A stretch of DNA of 30,631 bases, taken from assembly GCA_937876865.1 (NCBI GenBank), contig CALEFF010000048.1, positions 1 to 30,631 on the forward strand, given 5' to 3'. The notes beneath the pieces were generated by a model, which saw only the letters and a program-made list of their open reading frames with translations, was not told the DNA's origin and made no database searches. Shown here piece after piece: positions 15,864 through 24,247 of the stretch. Numbering within the stretch: the stretch's first letter is position 1; every line of letters starts with the position of its first letter. Both the position numbers and the translations under genes were made by a program. The DNA is from an uncultured Bacteroidales bacterium (lineage in GTDB: Bacteria; Bacteroidota; Bacteroidia; Bacteroidales; P3).

Positions 15864-16435
15864 TTTTTTTTCTTTCGTGCAAAAAACTCTATCCACACAA
15901 ACCACAATACAAAAATGACTACATACATTAATGGACGTGCAATCCAATCATGTACATATTGAAAATCTCCACCACTAGCTAAGACCTCTGAAAGTAAGTA
16001 GCATCTTAATATATTACAAAGAAGAATTATTATAGAACCTATTAAAAAATATAATAATTTTTTATACCATTTATTTGGACAGAAAATCATGACTAAAAGA
16101 AACTGCATACATTGTTTTATTGCAGAACAATCGTGTATGATGGTTATTGTAGCATAGGTTCCTAAATCATCATAAAAATTAAAGCTCATCCCCTCCGCCA
16201 CAAAAGAATAAGAAGAAAAAAGATTTAAAAGTATATGAGTTCCATTGTATGCAAGACGAGTAAAAAAGTCAAATATTTCGGTTGTAAATGGCCCAAACAA
16301 CCAAGAATTCATATTCGTATTCCAATACAAGAAATGAAAAATTATCGTAACAATCCCAAATATAAGACCGTCTTTAATAATATTTCTATTATCTTCTATT
16401 GCCCAAATATTTTGTAGGGTTTGCTTTATATTCAT
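15860..16435 (-). CDS. Exosortase family membrane protein, XrtF-like
   Basis: Exosortases are membrane cysteine transpeptidases that process proteins carrying a C-terminal sorting tag. The 191 residues contain about five hydrophobic segments (near 21-38, 61-75, 106-118, 127-145, 168-185). The family's catalytic triad is in place: Cys 103 in HDCSAIKQ, Arg 144 in NILRCYLL and His 162 in VHDWIARPLMY. Length and the DCSAIKQ context resemble the short Bacteroidota forms (XrtF), but the subfamily is my inference. It starts 6 bases after the DUF58 gene stop, so it is translated from the same operon. No protein with an obvious sorting tag is encoded in the window. Confidence 0.82.
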   Translation of the reverse strand: MNIKQTLQNIWAIEDNRNIIKDGLIFGIVTIIFHFLYWNTNMNSWLFGPFTTEIFDFFTRLAYNGTHILLNLFSSYSFVAEGMSFNFYDDLGTYATITIIHDCSAIKQCMQFLLVMIFCPNKWYKKLLYFLIGSIIILLCNILRCYLLSEVLASGGDFQYVHDWIARPLMYVVIFVLWFVWIEFFARKKKN

Positions 16436-16441
16436 AATTGT

Positions 16442-17368
16442 TTATTTTAATTTTGAGCGTTTTATCAAAAATGGAAATAAGATTTGATCAAAACCTTTGT
16501 TAATATCGGCTTGGACAAAGTCTATTTTCAGTTTATTGCATTCGCTTCTAATCAAATCTAATCGTTGTTTGATTGCATCTGTGTATTGATTGCGAATTTC
16601 TTCTGGATTAATTTTTAATTCTTCTCCACTTTCAACATCAATAAATCGATAATAACCCATCTTATAATCAAAGTTTACTTCCTTTTGATTGTCAAAAACA
16701 TGAAAAAGTATTACTTCGTGTTTATTATGTTTTAGGTGTCTTAATGAATCTATTAGTTCCTCGGCAGAAAAACTATCGGAAAATAAATCAGTAAAAATAA
16801 TAAACAAAGAACGTCTATGAATTTGTTCGGAAAGCGAATGTAAAGCTTTATTTATACAAGTAATTTGCGAAAGATTTTCTTTTGTCTTTATCTTATTCTC
16901 TAAAAGCGTAAAAAGATATTGTTTATGGGCAAGATTAGTTTTTATAGGCGAAATATAATCTATTTCTTTGGAGATAAAAGATAGTCCAAAAGCATCACGC
17001 TGTTTATAGAGTATTTGCATAATTACTCCACAAGCATAAACAGAAAAAGAAAATTTATTATTTTTCTCTTCCTTTTGAGTTTTATTATAAGGGAAAAACA
17101 TTGAGGAAGAAGTATCAAGAACAAACATCGCACGTAAATTTGTTTCTTCTTCAAATCTTTTAACAAATAATTTATCAGTACGAGCATATAAACGCCAATC
17201 TATATATTTTGTACTTTCCCCTGTATTGTACAAACGATGTTCGGCAAACTCTACTGAAAAACCATGAAACGGGCTTTTGTGAAAGCCCGTCATAAATCCT
17301 TCTACTATTTGAGTAGTCTTGAAATCAATAGAATTATACAGAGATTTATCTCTTAATTCCTCTGACAT
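16442..17368 (-). CDS. DUF58 domain protein (vWA-like, MoxR-associated family)
   Basis: DUF58 proteins usually accompany a MoxR AAA+ ATPase and are thought to act in assembly or metal-dependent maturation of envelope complexes. The 308 residues show the signature region GESTKYIDWRLYARTDKLFVKRFEEE (50-75) and the MIDAS-type motif DTSSSM (85-90) of a von Willebrand A-like fold, followed by IIFTDLFSD. There is no membrane segment, so it is cytoplasmic or peripheral. In Bacteroides the gene normally lies in a moxR-DUF58-batA-batB cluster; here it lies between trxA (12 bases before) and the exosortase gene (6 bases after), with moxR and bat genes absent. Confidence 0.9.
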   Translation of the reverse strand: MSEELRDKSLYNSIDFKTTQIVEGFMTGFHKSPFHGFSVEFAEHRLYNTGESTKYIDWRLYARTDKLFVKRFEEETNLRAMFVLDTSSSMFFPYNKTQKEEKNNKFSFSVYACGVIMQILYKQRDAFGLSFISKEIDYISPIKTNLAHKQYLFTLLENKIKTKENLSQITCINKALHSLSEQIHRRSLFIIFTDLFSDSFSAEELIDSLRHLKHNKHEVILFHVFDNQKEVNFDYKMGYYRFIDVESGEELKINPEEIRNQYTDAIKQRLDLIRSECNKLKIDFVQADINKGFDQILFPFLIKRSKLK

Positions 17369-17380
17369 AAAAAATAGAAA

Positions 17381-17698
17381 TTATAAGTATTTTTCTATTT
17401 TTTCAACGAATGCTGCTTTTGTTTGTGCACCTACAAGTTTATCAACTACTTCTCCGTTTTTCAAGAATATAACAGTAGGAATATTTCTAATACCGAATTT
17501 TGATGTTATTTCACTATTGCCATCAACATCACATTTTCCTATAACTGCTTTTCCTTCATATTCTCCTGAAAGTTCGTCAATAATTGGAGCAACTTTGCGA
17601 CAAGGTCCGCACCATTCTGCCCAAAAGTCAATAACTACTAATTTGTCTGATTGTGCTACCATTTCATCATATGTAGCGTCTGTAATTTGTAATGCCAT
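17381..17698 (-). CDS. trxA: Thioredoxin
   Basis: A cytoplasmic disulfide reductase of 105 residues, the standard length. It carries the active site WCGPC (29-33) in DFWAEWCGPCRKVAP, then GKCDVDGNSEITSKFGIRNIPTVIFLKNG with the conserved cis-Pro. No signal peptide. The gene lies 22 bases after the FadL-like gene and 12 bases before the DUF58 gene, with no promoter or terminator seen in either gap. Confidence 0.97.
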   Translation of the reverse strand: MALQITDATYDEMVAQSDKLVVIDFWAEWCGPCRKVAPIIDELSGEYEGKAVIGKCDVDGNSEITSKFGIRNIPTVIFLKNGEVVDKLVGAQTKAAFVEKIEKYL

Positions 17699-17720
17699 AA
17701 TTATAATTTATTTTTATTGT

Positions 17721-19127
17721 TTAGAATTTCAAAACTAATGTTGCTTGAATAATATTATGAATTTCTGTCATATTTGTTTCAGTTCCGTCATACCAATAAT
17801 ATTTTGAATCTCCCATTGAATGAACGTATGCTAAATCAAATCCAACTTTATTTTTTCTATATCCAAATCCAAATGTAGCATAATTTGTTGAAGCATCGTT
17901 CTGTACCTCTACATAAGGATTGCCTTGCATTGCATAACCTGCTCTAAGAGCAAAAGGACCAAATTTTACTTCTCCTCCTAATCTAAGTGTATGTGCAGGA
18001 CGGAAAATATTTTCTATACTTGTATTGAAATTATACTCACCAACTACATCTTCTGTAAAATCAAATCTCATTAGAGAATAGTCCGCATATTCATAATCAG
18101 CACTAATTGAACCAACTATTGAAGAAGAAATATCTCCTAATACAACAGCTGCATTTGCTAAAAAGCGGAATGGAGTTTGTATTCCATAAAAGAATGTTGG
18201 AGCAATAGAGCCTGCTGTGTTATCATATTGAACTATTGCAGAAAAATCATCTGTAACAGAGTAATATGTAGGAGTATGGACGGCAACGCCTAATCTAAGT
18301 GGAGAAATTGGCTTAAATATAGCTCCTAATTTTAGGTTTATTCCCACAGAGGTTAAATCTTGTTGTTTTGTATGTAAATAAGATGCTATTGTTTCATCAT
18401 TTGAACCAATTTTACTTTCAGTTAAGGTTGTCAATGTGGTCATATCAGCAAAAGGAATGCCTGTTGTTACCCCAAAATATAAGATATCTCTTATGTTTGC
18501 TGACCAAGAAAGAGAAAATTCATTAACCGAACCACTATATTGTATTCTTTGGAATTGATTAAAAGTACCTGCTTCAAACAAAGAAGAGATTGTCATTGTA
18601 TTTGTGTCTAAATCTACAACTCCTGCTCTGATAAATTCATTTTCTATATCTTGATATTCTATTATATCATTCATTACTACTTGGTCAACAAAAGAATTAT
18701 TCAAGATATCCCTGCTCATAGCAATATTATTTGAGAAGGTCTTTAATCTATTTATTCCAACAGAAAATTGAACATACTTTAACCAAGAATCATCAACCTT
18801 TATAGGCAAAACTATTCCAAAATTACCAAAGGTAAGTTTAGTTTTATCATCTTTTAAACCCAGATCGTTCGTAAAAGCAGAAGCATTGGCAAAATTTAAT
18901 CCTGCCGAAAAAGTCATTTCTGCAACTCTGTAAATACCTAATCCTGCAGGGTTATAATTAGCCGACATTATATCTCCTCCAATTGCTCCAATAGCACCTG
19001 CTCTACTCATATAATTAGCCGTTCCCTCCAATCCCAATTGACTAAAAAATAAAGGGAAATCTTCACTTTGAGCTTTCGCTCCCACAAAAGCACAAACGCT
19101 TAATATAAACACAACAATTTTTTTCAT
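17721..19127 (-). CDS. Outer-membrane protein, OmpP1/FadL-like transport family
   Basis: A 468-residue barrel protein with signal peptide MKKIVVFILSVCAFVGAKAQ. The start of the mature part, LEGTANYMSRAGAIGAIGGDIMSANYNPAGLGIYR, is the N-terminal hallmark of the FadL/OmpP1/TodX group, whose members carry hydrophobic molecules through the outer membrane. About 14 amphipathic strands follow, ending IIQATLVLKF with the terminal Phe. The ligand is unknown; similar Bacteroidota genes are often labelled hemin receptor without proof. It lies 32 bases after the His-rich lipoprotein gene and 22 bases before trxA. Confidence 0.85.
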   Translation of the reverse strand: MKKIVVFILSVCAFVGAKAQSEDFPLFFSQLGLEGTANYMSRAGAIGAIGGDIMSANYNPAGLGIYRVAEMTFSAGLNFANASAFTNDLGLKDDKTKLTFGNFGIVLPIKVDDSWLKYVQFSVGINRLKTFSNNIAMSRDILNNSFVDQVVMNDIIEYQDIENEFIRAGVVDLDTNTMTISSLFEAGTFNQFQRIQYSGSVNEFSLSWSANIRDILYFGVTTGIPFADMTTLTTLTESKIGSNDETIASYLHTKQQDLTSVGINLKLGAIFKPISPLRLGVAVHTPTYYSVTDDFSAIVQYDNTAGSIAPTFFYGIQTPFRFLANAAVVLGDISSSIVGSISADYEYADYSLMRFDFTEDVVGEYNFNTSIENIFRPAHTLRLGGEVKFGPFALRAGYAMQGNPYVEVQNDASTNYATFGFGYRKNKVGFDLAYVHSMGDSKYYWYDGTETNMTEIHNIIQATLVLKF

Positions 19128-19159
19128 ATTATTACGTATTTATCTTTATTACTAAAATA

Positions 19160-20182
19160 TTATCTTCTTATTGAACCGCCACTACGAGAGCCTCCTCTTG
19201 AACCTCCACCAAATGAAGAGCCAGAAGAACGTGTTCCACTACTTCTATTGATTGAAGAACCACTACCTCTATTGTACGATTTACTACTATTACTATTTCT
19301 TGAATTATTTCTATTAAATAAATTCGTATTCTTATTAGTTTGTCTATTGATTGTAGAAACCTTTCCTCCTCTATTTGTGCCTGGCTTTATGTTAGAAGTA
19401 GAACGAGTTGGTTTATTATATTTCTTCGAATTATTACCATAAACAACTTTGTTATTAGTTGGTTGAGGCTTTATATTGTTAGTTTTTCTTGTTATTTCTT
19501 TCTTTATTGAGCTTCCACTAACATTACCAGCCCTTTTTATACTTCCACCTATGGAACTGCCTCTATATATATTTGAATTGTAGTCCATAGAATTGAAGTA
19601 ACACACATCATAATGTGGATGATGATGATGGTGATGATGAAAATGATGATGGTGCCAATAAGGATTATAGAAAGGATCCCAATACAAAGAAGAGTAATAA
19701 GAAGGATACCACCAACTATAACCTAAATAAATTGAAGTACCCCAACAGAAAGGATCGTATGTGTACCAATATAAATTAGTATAATAATCAGCATAATAAT
19801 CTCTGTAAACAACGGGGTGATAAAATCTTCTTAATCGAGCACTATAAGCATAATCATAATAATCCTCTTCATCAAATTCCGCATAATTCACATCATATTC
19901 TCCTTGCAATTCTTCTGCATTAAAGTTTTCTTGATCAGAGACACTATCCTCAACTGCAATTATCTCTCTATAATGTCGTTTTTGCTTTGTGTAAGAACTA
20001 TCTTGATATATAGCATTATCGCTATCCGCTGCAATAAACGGTTCATGTTCTTTTAGATTTGTAGCATATACATCATCATAACCTATTGTAGGAACAGAAA
20101 GTCCACAACCATTGAAAACAAACAATAGTATCAAGCCACAAAATCCTATTCTTAACTTACCAATTAAACTATTATTCTTCAT
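19160..20182 (-). CDS. Low-complexity lipoprotein: Tyr/Trp-rich, poly-His, then Ser/Gly/Arg/Asn-rich tail
   Basis: A 340-residue protein with a lipoprotein signal (hydrophobic 12-23, FNGC, Cys 26). Three compositional zones follow: an acidic Tyr-rich part (about 95-140); a very aromatic segment (140-175, many Tyr and Trp) ending in a natural histidine run (177-190, twelve His); and a basic tail (205-340) made of Asn, Ser, Gly, Arg and Lys that finishes in GSSFGGGSRGGSRSGGSIRR. No catalytic motif is seen. Similar low-complexity lipoproteins occur in Bacteroidota without known function; the His run could bind metal. It has its own well-spaced promoter and leads the run of genes down to the exosortase. 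Confidence 0.8.
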   Translation of the reverse strand: MKNNSLIGKLRIGFCGLILLFVFNGCGLSVPTIGYDDVYATNLKEHEPFIAADSDNAIYQDSSYTKQKRHYREIIAVEDSVSDQENFNAEELQGEYDVNYAEFDEEDYYDYAYSARLRRFYHPVVYRDYYADYYTNLYWYTYDPFCWGTSIYLGYSWWYPSYYSSLYWDPFYNPYWHHHHFHHHHHHHPHYDVCYFNSMDYNSNIYRGSSIGGSIKRAGNVSGSSIKKEITRKTNNIKPQPTNNKVVYGNNSKKYNKPTRSTSNIKPGTNRGGKVSTINRQTNKNTNLFNRNNSRNSNSSKSYNRGSGSSINRSSGTRSSGSSFGGGSRGGSRSGGSIRR

Positions 20183-20246
20183 AATACACTCCTTTTCTAA
20201 AAAATGTTTATAAAATATTTGTATCTTTGCAACACATTTGAAGAGA

Positions 20247-20276
20247 CAAAAATACGAAGATTTTTTTGTCTTGCAA
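20247..20276 (-). promoter_or_regulatory. Promoter for the His-rich lipoprotein operon
   Basis: On the minus strand TTG (20276-20274) is followed after 19 bases by TATTTTTG (20254-20247), 64 bases before the ATG at 20182. A plus-strand TATCTTTG at 20222-20229 is a weaker candidate for proS, without a -33 TTG. Confidence 0.6.
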
Positions 20277-20315
20277 ATAATTAAACGATAAACAGAGATA
20301 AAAAGTTGTATAAAT

Positions 20316-21794
20316 ATGGCAAAAGATTTTGTAAAACGCTCTGAAAACTACTCAGAATGGTATAATGAATTAGTAGTTCGAGCAGATTTAGCAGAAAACT
20401 CATCTGTAAGAGGTTGTATGGTAATAAAACCATACGGATACGCAATATGGGAAAAGATGAGAGATGAATTAGATAGAATGTTCAAAGAAACAGGACACCA
20501 AAACGCATACTTCCCACTTTTTATTCCGAAATCATTCTTTGAAAAAGAAGCAGAACACGTAGAAGGCTTTGCAAAAGAATGTGCAGTTGTAACACACCAC
20601 CGTCTAAAACCTAAAAAAGACGGTTCAAAAGGCTTAGAACCAGATCCAGACGCAAGATTAGAAGAAGAACTAATAGTAAGACCAACCTCAGAAACCATTA
20701 TTTGGGACACATACAAAGGTTGGATAAAATCTTACCGCGACCTACCAATCCTTTGCAATCAATGGGCAAACGTAGTACGTTGGGAAATGCGTACAAGAAT
20801 GTTTTTAAGAACAGCTGAATTCCTTTGGCAAGAAGGACACACAGCACACGCAACAGAAGAAGAAGCAGTAGCAGAAACAAAACAAATGTTAGAAGTCTAT
20901 GCCAACTTTGCAGAAAACTATATGGCGATGCCAGTATTGAAAGGCGTGAAATCACCAAACGAACGCTTTGCCGGAGCAATCGACACCTATTGTATAGAAG
21001 CAATGATGCAAGACAAAAAAGCCCTACAAGCAGGAACCTCACACTTTCTTGGACAAAACTTCGCAAAAGCCTTTGACGTAAAATTCCTATCAAAAGAAAA
21101 CAAATTAGAATACGTTTGGGCAACCTCTTGGGGCGTAAGTACAAGACTTATGGGAGCCTTAATCATGTCGCATTCCGATGACAACGGATTAGTACTTCCA
21201 CCAAAACTTGCACCAATCCAAGTAGCAATCGTTCCTATCTTCAAAACAGAAGAAGAATGCGAAAAAATAAACGCCGAAGTAGCAAGAATCCAATCAGAAC
21301 TCAAAGCAAAAGGCATCAGCGTTAAGTTTGACGATAGAAGAGAATACAAACCAGGTTGGAAATTCAGCGAATACGAATTCAAAGGCGTACCCGTACGCTT
21401 AACAATGGGAGCAAGAGATTTAGCAGAAGGCAAATGCGAAATCGCACGCCGCAATACCTTGGAAAAACAAACCATTGCAGTAGAAGATGCAGTAGCAACA
21501 ATAGAAAGACTCTTAGAAGAAATCCAAGCAAACCTTTTCTTAAAAGCAAAAACATTTAGAGAAGAAAACACAAGAAAGGCAGACACTTGGGAAGAATTTG
21601 TAAATATATTGGAAAACGAAGGAGGCTTTATCTCAGCACACTGGGACGGCACACCAGAAACAGAAGAAAAAATCAAAGAACTAACAAAAGCCACAATACG
21701 TTGCATACCATTTGACGCCGTAGAAGAAGAAGGCAAATGTATCCTAACAGGAAAACCTTCAAACAAAAGAGTAATATTTGCAAAAGCATACTAA
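20316..21794 (+). CDS. proS: Proline-tRNA ligase (eukaryote/archaeal-type, ProS type 3)
   Basis: This class II synthetase charges tRNA-Pro. Its 492 residues and N-terminus KRSENYSEWYNELVVRADLAE are of the archaeal-like type without the editing insertion, as usual in Bacteroidota. Visible are YFPLFIPKSFF, the motif 2 region RWEMRTRMFLRTAEFLWQEGHTAHA, the motif 3 zone SWGVSTRLMGALIMSHSDDNGLVLPP, the anticodon-binding domain from LAPIQVAIVPI, and the zinc-type C-terminal domain ending AKAY. A strong terminator follows. Long open frames on the opposite strand here are shadows of this gene. Confidence 0.97.
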   Translation: MAKDFVKRSENYSEWYNELVVRADLAENSSVRGCMVIKPYGYAIWEKMRDELDRMFKETGHQNAYFPLFIPKSFFEKEAEHVEGFAKECAVVTHHRLKPKKDGSKGLEPDPDARLEEELIVRPTSETIIWDTYKGWIKSYRDLPILCNQWANVVRWEMRTRMFLRTAEFLWQEGHTAHATEEEAVAETKQMLEVYANFAENYMAMPVLKGVKSPNERFAGAIDTYCIEAMMQDKKALQAGTSHFLGQNFAKAFDVKFLSKENKLEYVWATSWGVSTRLMGALIMSHSDDNGLVLPPKLAPIQVAIVPIFKTEEECEKINAEVARIQSELKAKGISVKFDDRREYKPGWKFSEYEFKGVPVRLTMGARDLAEGKCEIARRNTLEKQTIAVEDAVATIERLLEEIQANLFLKAKTFREENTRKADTWEEFVNILENEGGFISAHWDGTPETEEKIKELTKATIRCIPFDAVEEEGKCILTGKPSNKRVIFAKAY

Positions 21795-21797
21795 TAG

Positions 21798-21842
21798 AAA
21801 ATGGGCGAAAACTTTTTTAAAAATATTTTCGCCCATTTTTTT
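21798..21842 (+). terminator. Rho-independent terminator after proS
   Basis: AAAATGGGCGAAAA (21798-21811) pairs with TTTTCGCCCATTTT (21826-21839), followed by T's. It lies before the stop of the convergent gene (21861) and can serve both strands. Confidence 0.88.
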
Positions 21843-21860
21843 AATTAGCACAATGAATAT

Positions 21861-22799
21861 TTACCACAAATATATCTTGTTTACAACCTTTGGTTGATTT
21901 TCAGCCCAAGATATTGCCACATCACGAGCTGCTTTTATTTGATCCATTCGTTCAATATGTTCATTGTTTAATTGTTGCACCTTTAAATTCCATTCTCGTT
22001 GATCAATACTTTTAACATCTGTTTCAATTTTTATGATAAGATTATTAATCTCTTCTGAAAAAGAACTTCCTGCTGGCGCCTTCATCAATATTTGTGCGAC
22101 CTTTTCTGCACCTTCTGAGTTCGGATTAGCTGCCCAAGCCGCTTTAGCTTGATTTAACAATGGCTCTACTACCATATCTATTGCTTTTTGAGCATAAACA
22201 AAAAGAACTGGTTGTACCATCGTTTCATAAGAAGGTATTTCTAATGGTATTTCAGAGATTATAAAATTCGCCTGAGCATAATCATTATTCATTGCAGCTT
22301 GTTCCGCTTTACTTAATATTGCAGATAAGTTTTGTTCATAGTAGTCAAATATTGCTTTTTTTGATTGAGCGATAAAATTTACAAATGCAGGATCTTTATC
22401 ATACTTCATTGAAGAAATTCCTTTTGTTAAAGCATTTTCTCTACTAGAACCTCTTGTTTTTGTTTCAATTGAAGTTGAACCGAAAACTTTACCTGTTTGT
22501 ATATCACACATATTAAAGACTAACTCAAATTCAACATCAAAAAATTGAGGCACTGTTGCTGTTACTACTTCATTTGTGATAATAACCGTAGGGACAACTG
22601 CAAAACGAGAAATGTGAGGAAGAGATCCTATTCCATTTTTTGTTAATGCTTTTTGCAACTTTTGTTGTACTTGTGAATCTAACTTTTCTGATAAATTATA
22701 GTCAGAAACGAGATGAGCAGGTGCTACTGTAAATGTTTGAGCAAATAATCCTACTGTAAATATAGTAGAAATTATAATACAAAAAACTTTTAATTTCAT
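21861..22799 (-). CDS. Exported protein of unknown function, last gene of a four-gene cluster
   Basis: A 312-residue protein with a signal peptide (MKLKVFCIIISTIFTVGLFAQ). The first half has alternating strands and helices: SRFAVVPTVIITNEVVT, then FFDVEFELVFNMCDIQTGKVFGS, a pattern recalling the periplasmic CsgG/FlgT-N-like nucleotide-free folds that follow a strand with a DxxTGxxxxS turn. The second half is helical (AILSKAEQAAMNNDYAQANFIISEIP, a TPR-like helix pair, and a charged C-terminal helix to EHIERMDQIKAARD). This is shape evidence only. It is 25 bases after the previous gene, so it belongs to the same transcript. Function unknown. Confidence 0.65.
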   Translation of the reverse strand: MKLKVFCIIISTIFTVGLFAQTFTVAPAHLVSDYNLSEKLDSQVQQKLQKALTKNGIGSLPHISRFAVVPTVIITNEVVTATVPQFFDVEFELVFNMCDIQTGKVFGSTSIETKTRGSSRENALTKGISSMKYDKDPAFVNFIAQSKKAIFDYYEQNLSAILSKAEQAAMNNDYAQANFIISEIPLEIPSYETMVQPVLFVYAQKAIDMVVEPLLNQAKAAWAANPNSEGAEKVAQILMKAPAGSSFSEEINNLIIKIETDVKSIDQREWNLKVQQLNNEHIERMDQIKAARDVAISWAENQPKVVNKIYLW

Positions 22800-22824
22800 A
22801 ACCTTTTTATTTACATTTCACAAA

Positions 22825-23736
22825 TTAAAGCGATATTATCGTGATAGTGGCCATACCTAAGGCTTTCGTTCCTGCTTTATCTCCTACCGCTCCTCTTGTA
22901 ATTTTTGTTTTATAACCTGCATTCAACAATCTTGCATCAAGTGCTTTCTTTAAAGGTTGATAGAAATTATAAGCAACTATTGAACGCCCTTTATCATTAA
23001 ACAACGGTATCATAGATTGACTTACACTAAATGACATTTCATCTTGACTATCTATTGAATAAGATCCTCCAACACAATTATTAGATAACCACTCATCTAT
23101 GAAATCAGAAGTAGATACTCCATCTATTTCTTCATCTAAAGAAAACTCTTCTGATATTACAAGAAGTTCTGATTCACGTCCTTTATCATACATATTTTCA
23201 AAATATCTTTGCACATCACCTGCAAACTTGTCAATATGATTTAAAACAGCCTCATGTAATAATTCTATCGTAGTTGCACCGACTGCTTTCGGCCCTTGGC
23301 CACTTGATGCAGCAACTTGCTTATTACTATAAGCATCAATAGCTGTCAATTCAAAATAAACAGCATCTTCCAAACCATCTCCTACGAGTTTATAATTCAG
23401 TTCTATTTTTAAATCAACAGTAAAAGGTTTTAAATCATTTTGTCCTGCAATTAATTTTTGTTCTAACATTTCTAATGGGAAATCACGATCTGCAAACAAC
23501 TCTGAAATTTTTGCAATACAACCTTTAAATTCAGTATTTAAGAATGCTGTATTATAATCAGGTATCTCTATACGCATTCCCATAGACTCATCAACTTTTA
23601 ATAAATTCATTTGATGCATCAATGCACGTGAAGGAATAACCATTAGGTGGGGTTTTTTCATGCTTTGTGCATTTATTAAACTTGAACACATTAGTAATAT
23701 ACTAACGCAAATAAACAATACCTTTTTCATATTCAT
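22825..23736 (-). CDS. Exported protein, DUF6175-like, third gene of the cluster
   Basis: A 303-residue protein with a signal peptide ending INAQ (about residue 24). The mature start KPHLMVIPSRALM followed by YNTAFLNTEFKGCIAKISELFADRDFPLEML resembles the DUF6175 group of Bacteroidota (a strand ending in P-S, then a helix preceding a 'DRDFPL' turn); I hold this at moderate confidence. Later, VDLKIELNYKL and YFELTAIDAYSNKQVAASSG repeat the periplasmic-domain pattern seen in the 312-residue neighbour. No enzyme motif. Only 8 bases separate it from the gene before. Confidence 0.65.
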   Translation of the reverse strand: MNMKKVLFICVSILLMCSSLINAQSMKKPHLMVIPSRALMHQMNLLKVDESMGMRIEIPDYNTAFLNTEFKGCIAKISELFADRDFPLEMLEQKLIAGQNDLKPFTVDLKIELNYKLVGDGLEDAVYFELTAIDAYSNKQVAASSGQGPKAVGATTIELLHEAVLNHIDKFAGDVQRYFENMYDKGRESELLVISEEFSLDEEIDGVSTSDFIDEWLSNNCVGGSYSIDSQDEMSFSVSQSMIPLFNDKGRSIVAYNFYQPLKKALDARLLNAGYKTKITRGAVGDKAGTKALGMATITIISL

Positions 23737-23744
23737 TCAATAAA

Positions 23745-24230
23745 CTAAAACATTCCACCTAAACTTTTTAAGATTCCCTGAGATTCAAGATATTCTCTTA
23801 ACCCATCTTTGTTAACAGACACTACAAAACCTATCTTATAAAGTTTTCCCACTTTTATCATATCTCCTGGTTTTACAGTTGAATCGGTGGAAAGATTAAC
23901 AAAACGTTCATACTCTTTATTTTCAAAGAATTTTTCAAAAAATTCTTCGTTTTCAGATTTAATTTTATTACTTACCAATGGTTTTTGTGTTGCAATGCCA
24001 TTACCTCCTGTAAATCCAGAAAATAAAACAGCATGAATAGCATTTTCTTTTACTAAATTTAATGCTTTCTTTTTGGATTTTGCATAAGAAAATACTTTAA
24101 TTAAATACGTACCTTGAGCTCCGACTGAAACTGGAGCTACTTCATAACGATATTCTTTCTTTTTACTTTGAGCAGACAGCTCTCCTATTCCTAAAAGAAC
24201 CACTAATAATAATATCAAATACTTTCTCAT
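23745..24230 (-). CDS. Small exported protein of unknown function, second gene of the cluster
   Basis: A 161-residue protein with signal peptide MRKYLILLLVVLLGIGELSAQ. The mature part starts with a Lys/Tyr-rich stretch, then a strand GTYLIKVFSYAKSKKKALNLVKENAIHAVLFSGF, a strand-helix layout in which the helix carries an ENAIHAVLFSG motif, and a C-terminal strand YKIGFVVSVNKDGLREYLES. I do not recognise the family. It lies 17 bases after the barrel gene and 8 bases before the DUF6175-like gene. Confidence 0.65.
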   Translation of the reverse strand: MRKYLILLLVVLLGIGELSAQSKKKEYRYEVAPVSVGAQGTYLIKVFSYAKSKKKALNLVKENAIHAVLFSGFTGGNGIATQKPLVSNKIKSENEEFFEKFFENKEYERFVNLSTDSTVKPGDMIKVGKLYKIGFVVSVNKDGLREYLESQGILKSLGGMF

Positions 24231-24247
24231 ATTTCTATTATTTTAAA

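Noticed and set aside
19617..19652. Apparent trinucleotide microsatellite of CAT/ATG-type units
   Set aside because: It encodes the His run of the low-complexity lipoprotein and is in frame; it is not a separate repeat element.
20987..21766. Long open frame on the minus strand inside proS (259 codons)
   Set aside because: proS on the plus strand is a complete, clearly recognised synthetase; the antisense frame has no signal, motif or promoter and arises from codon composition.
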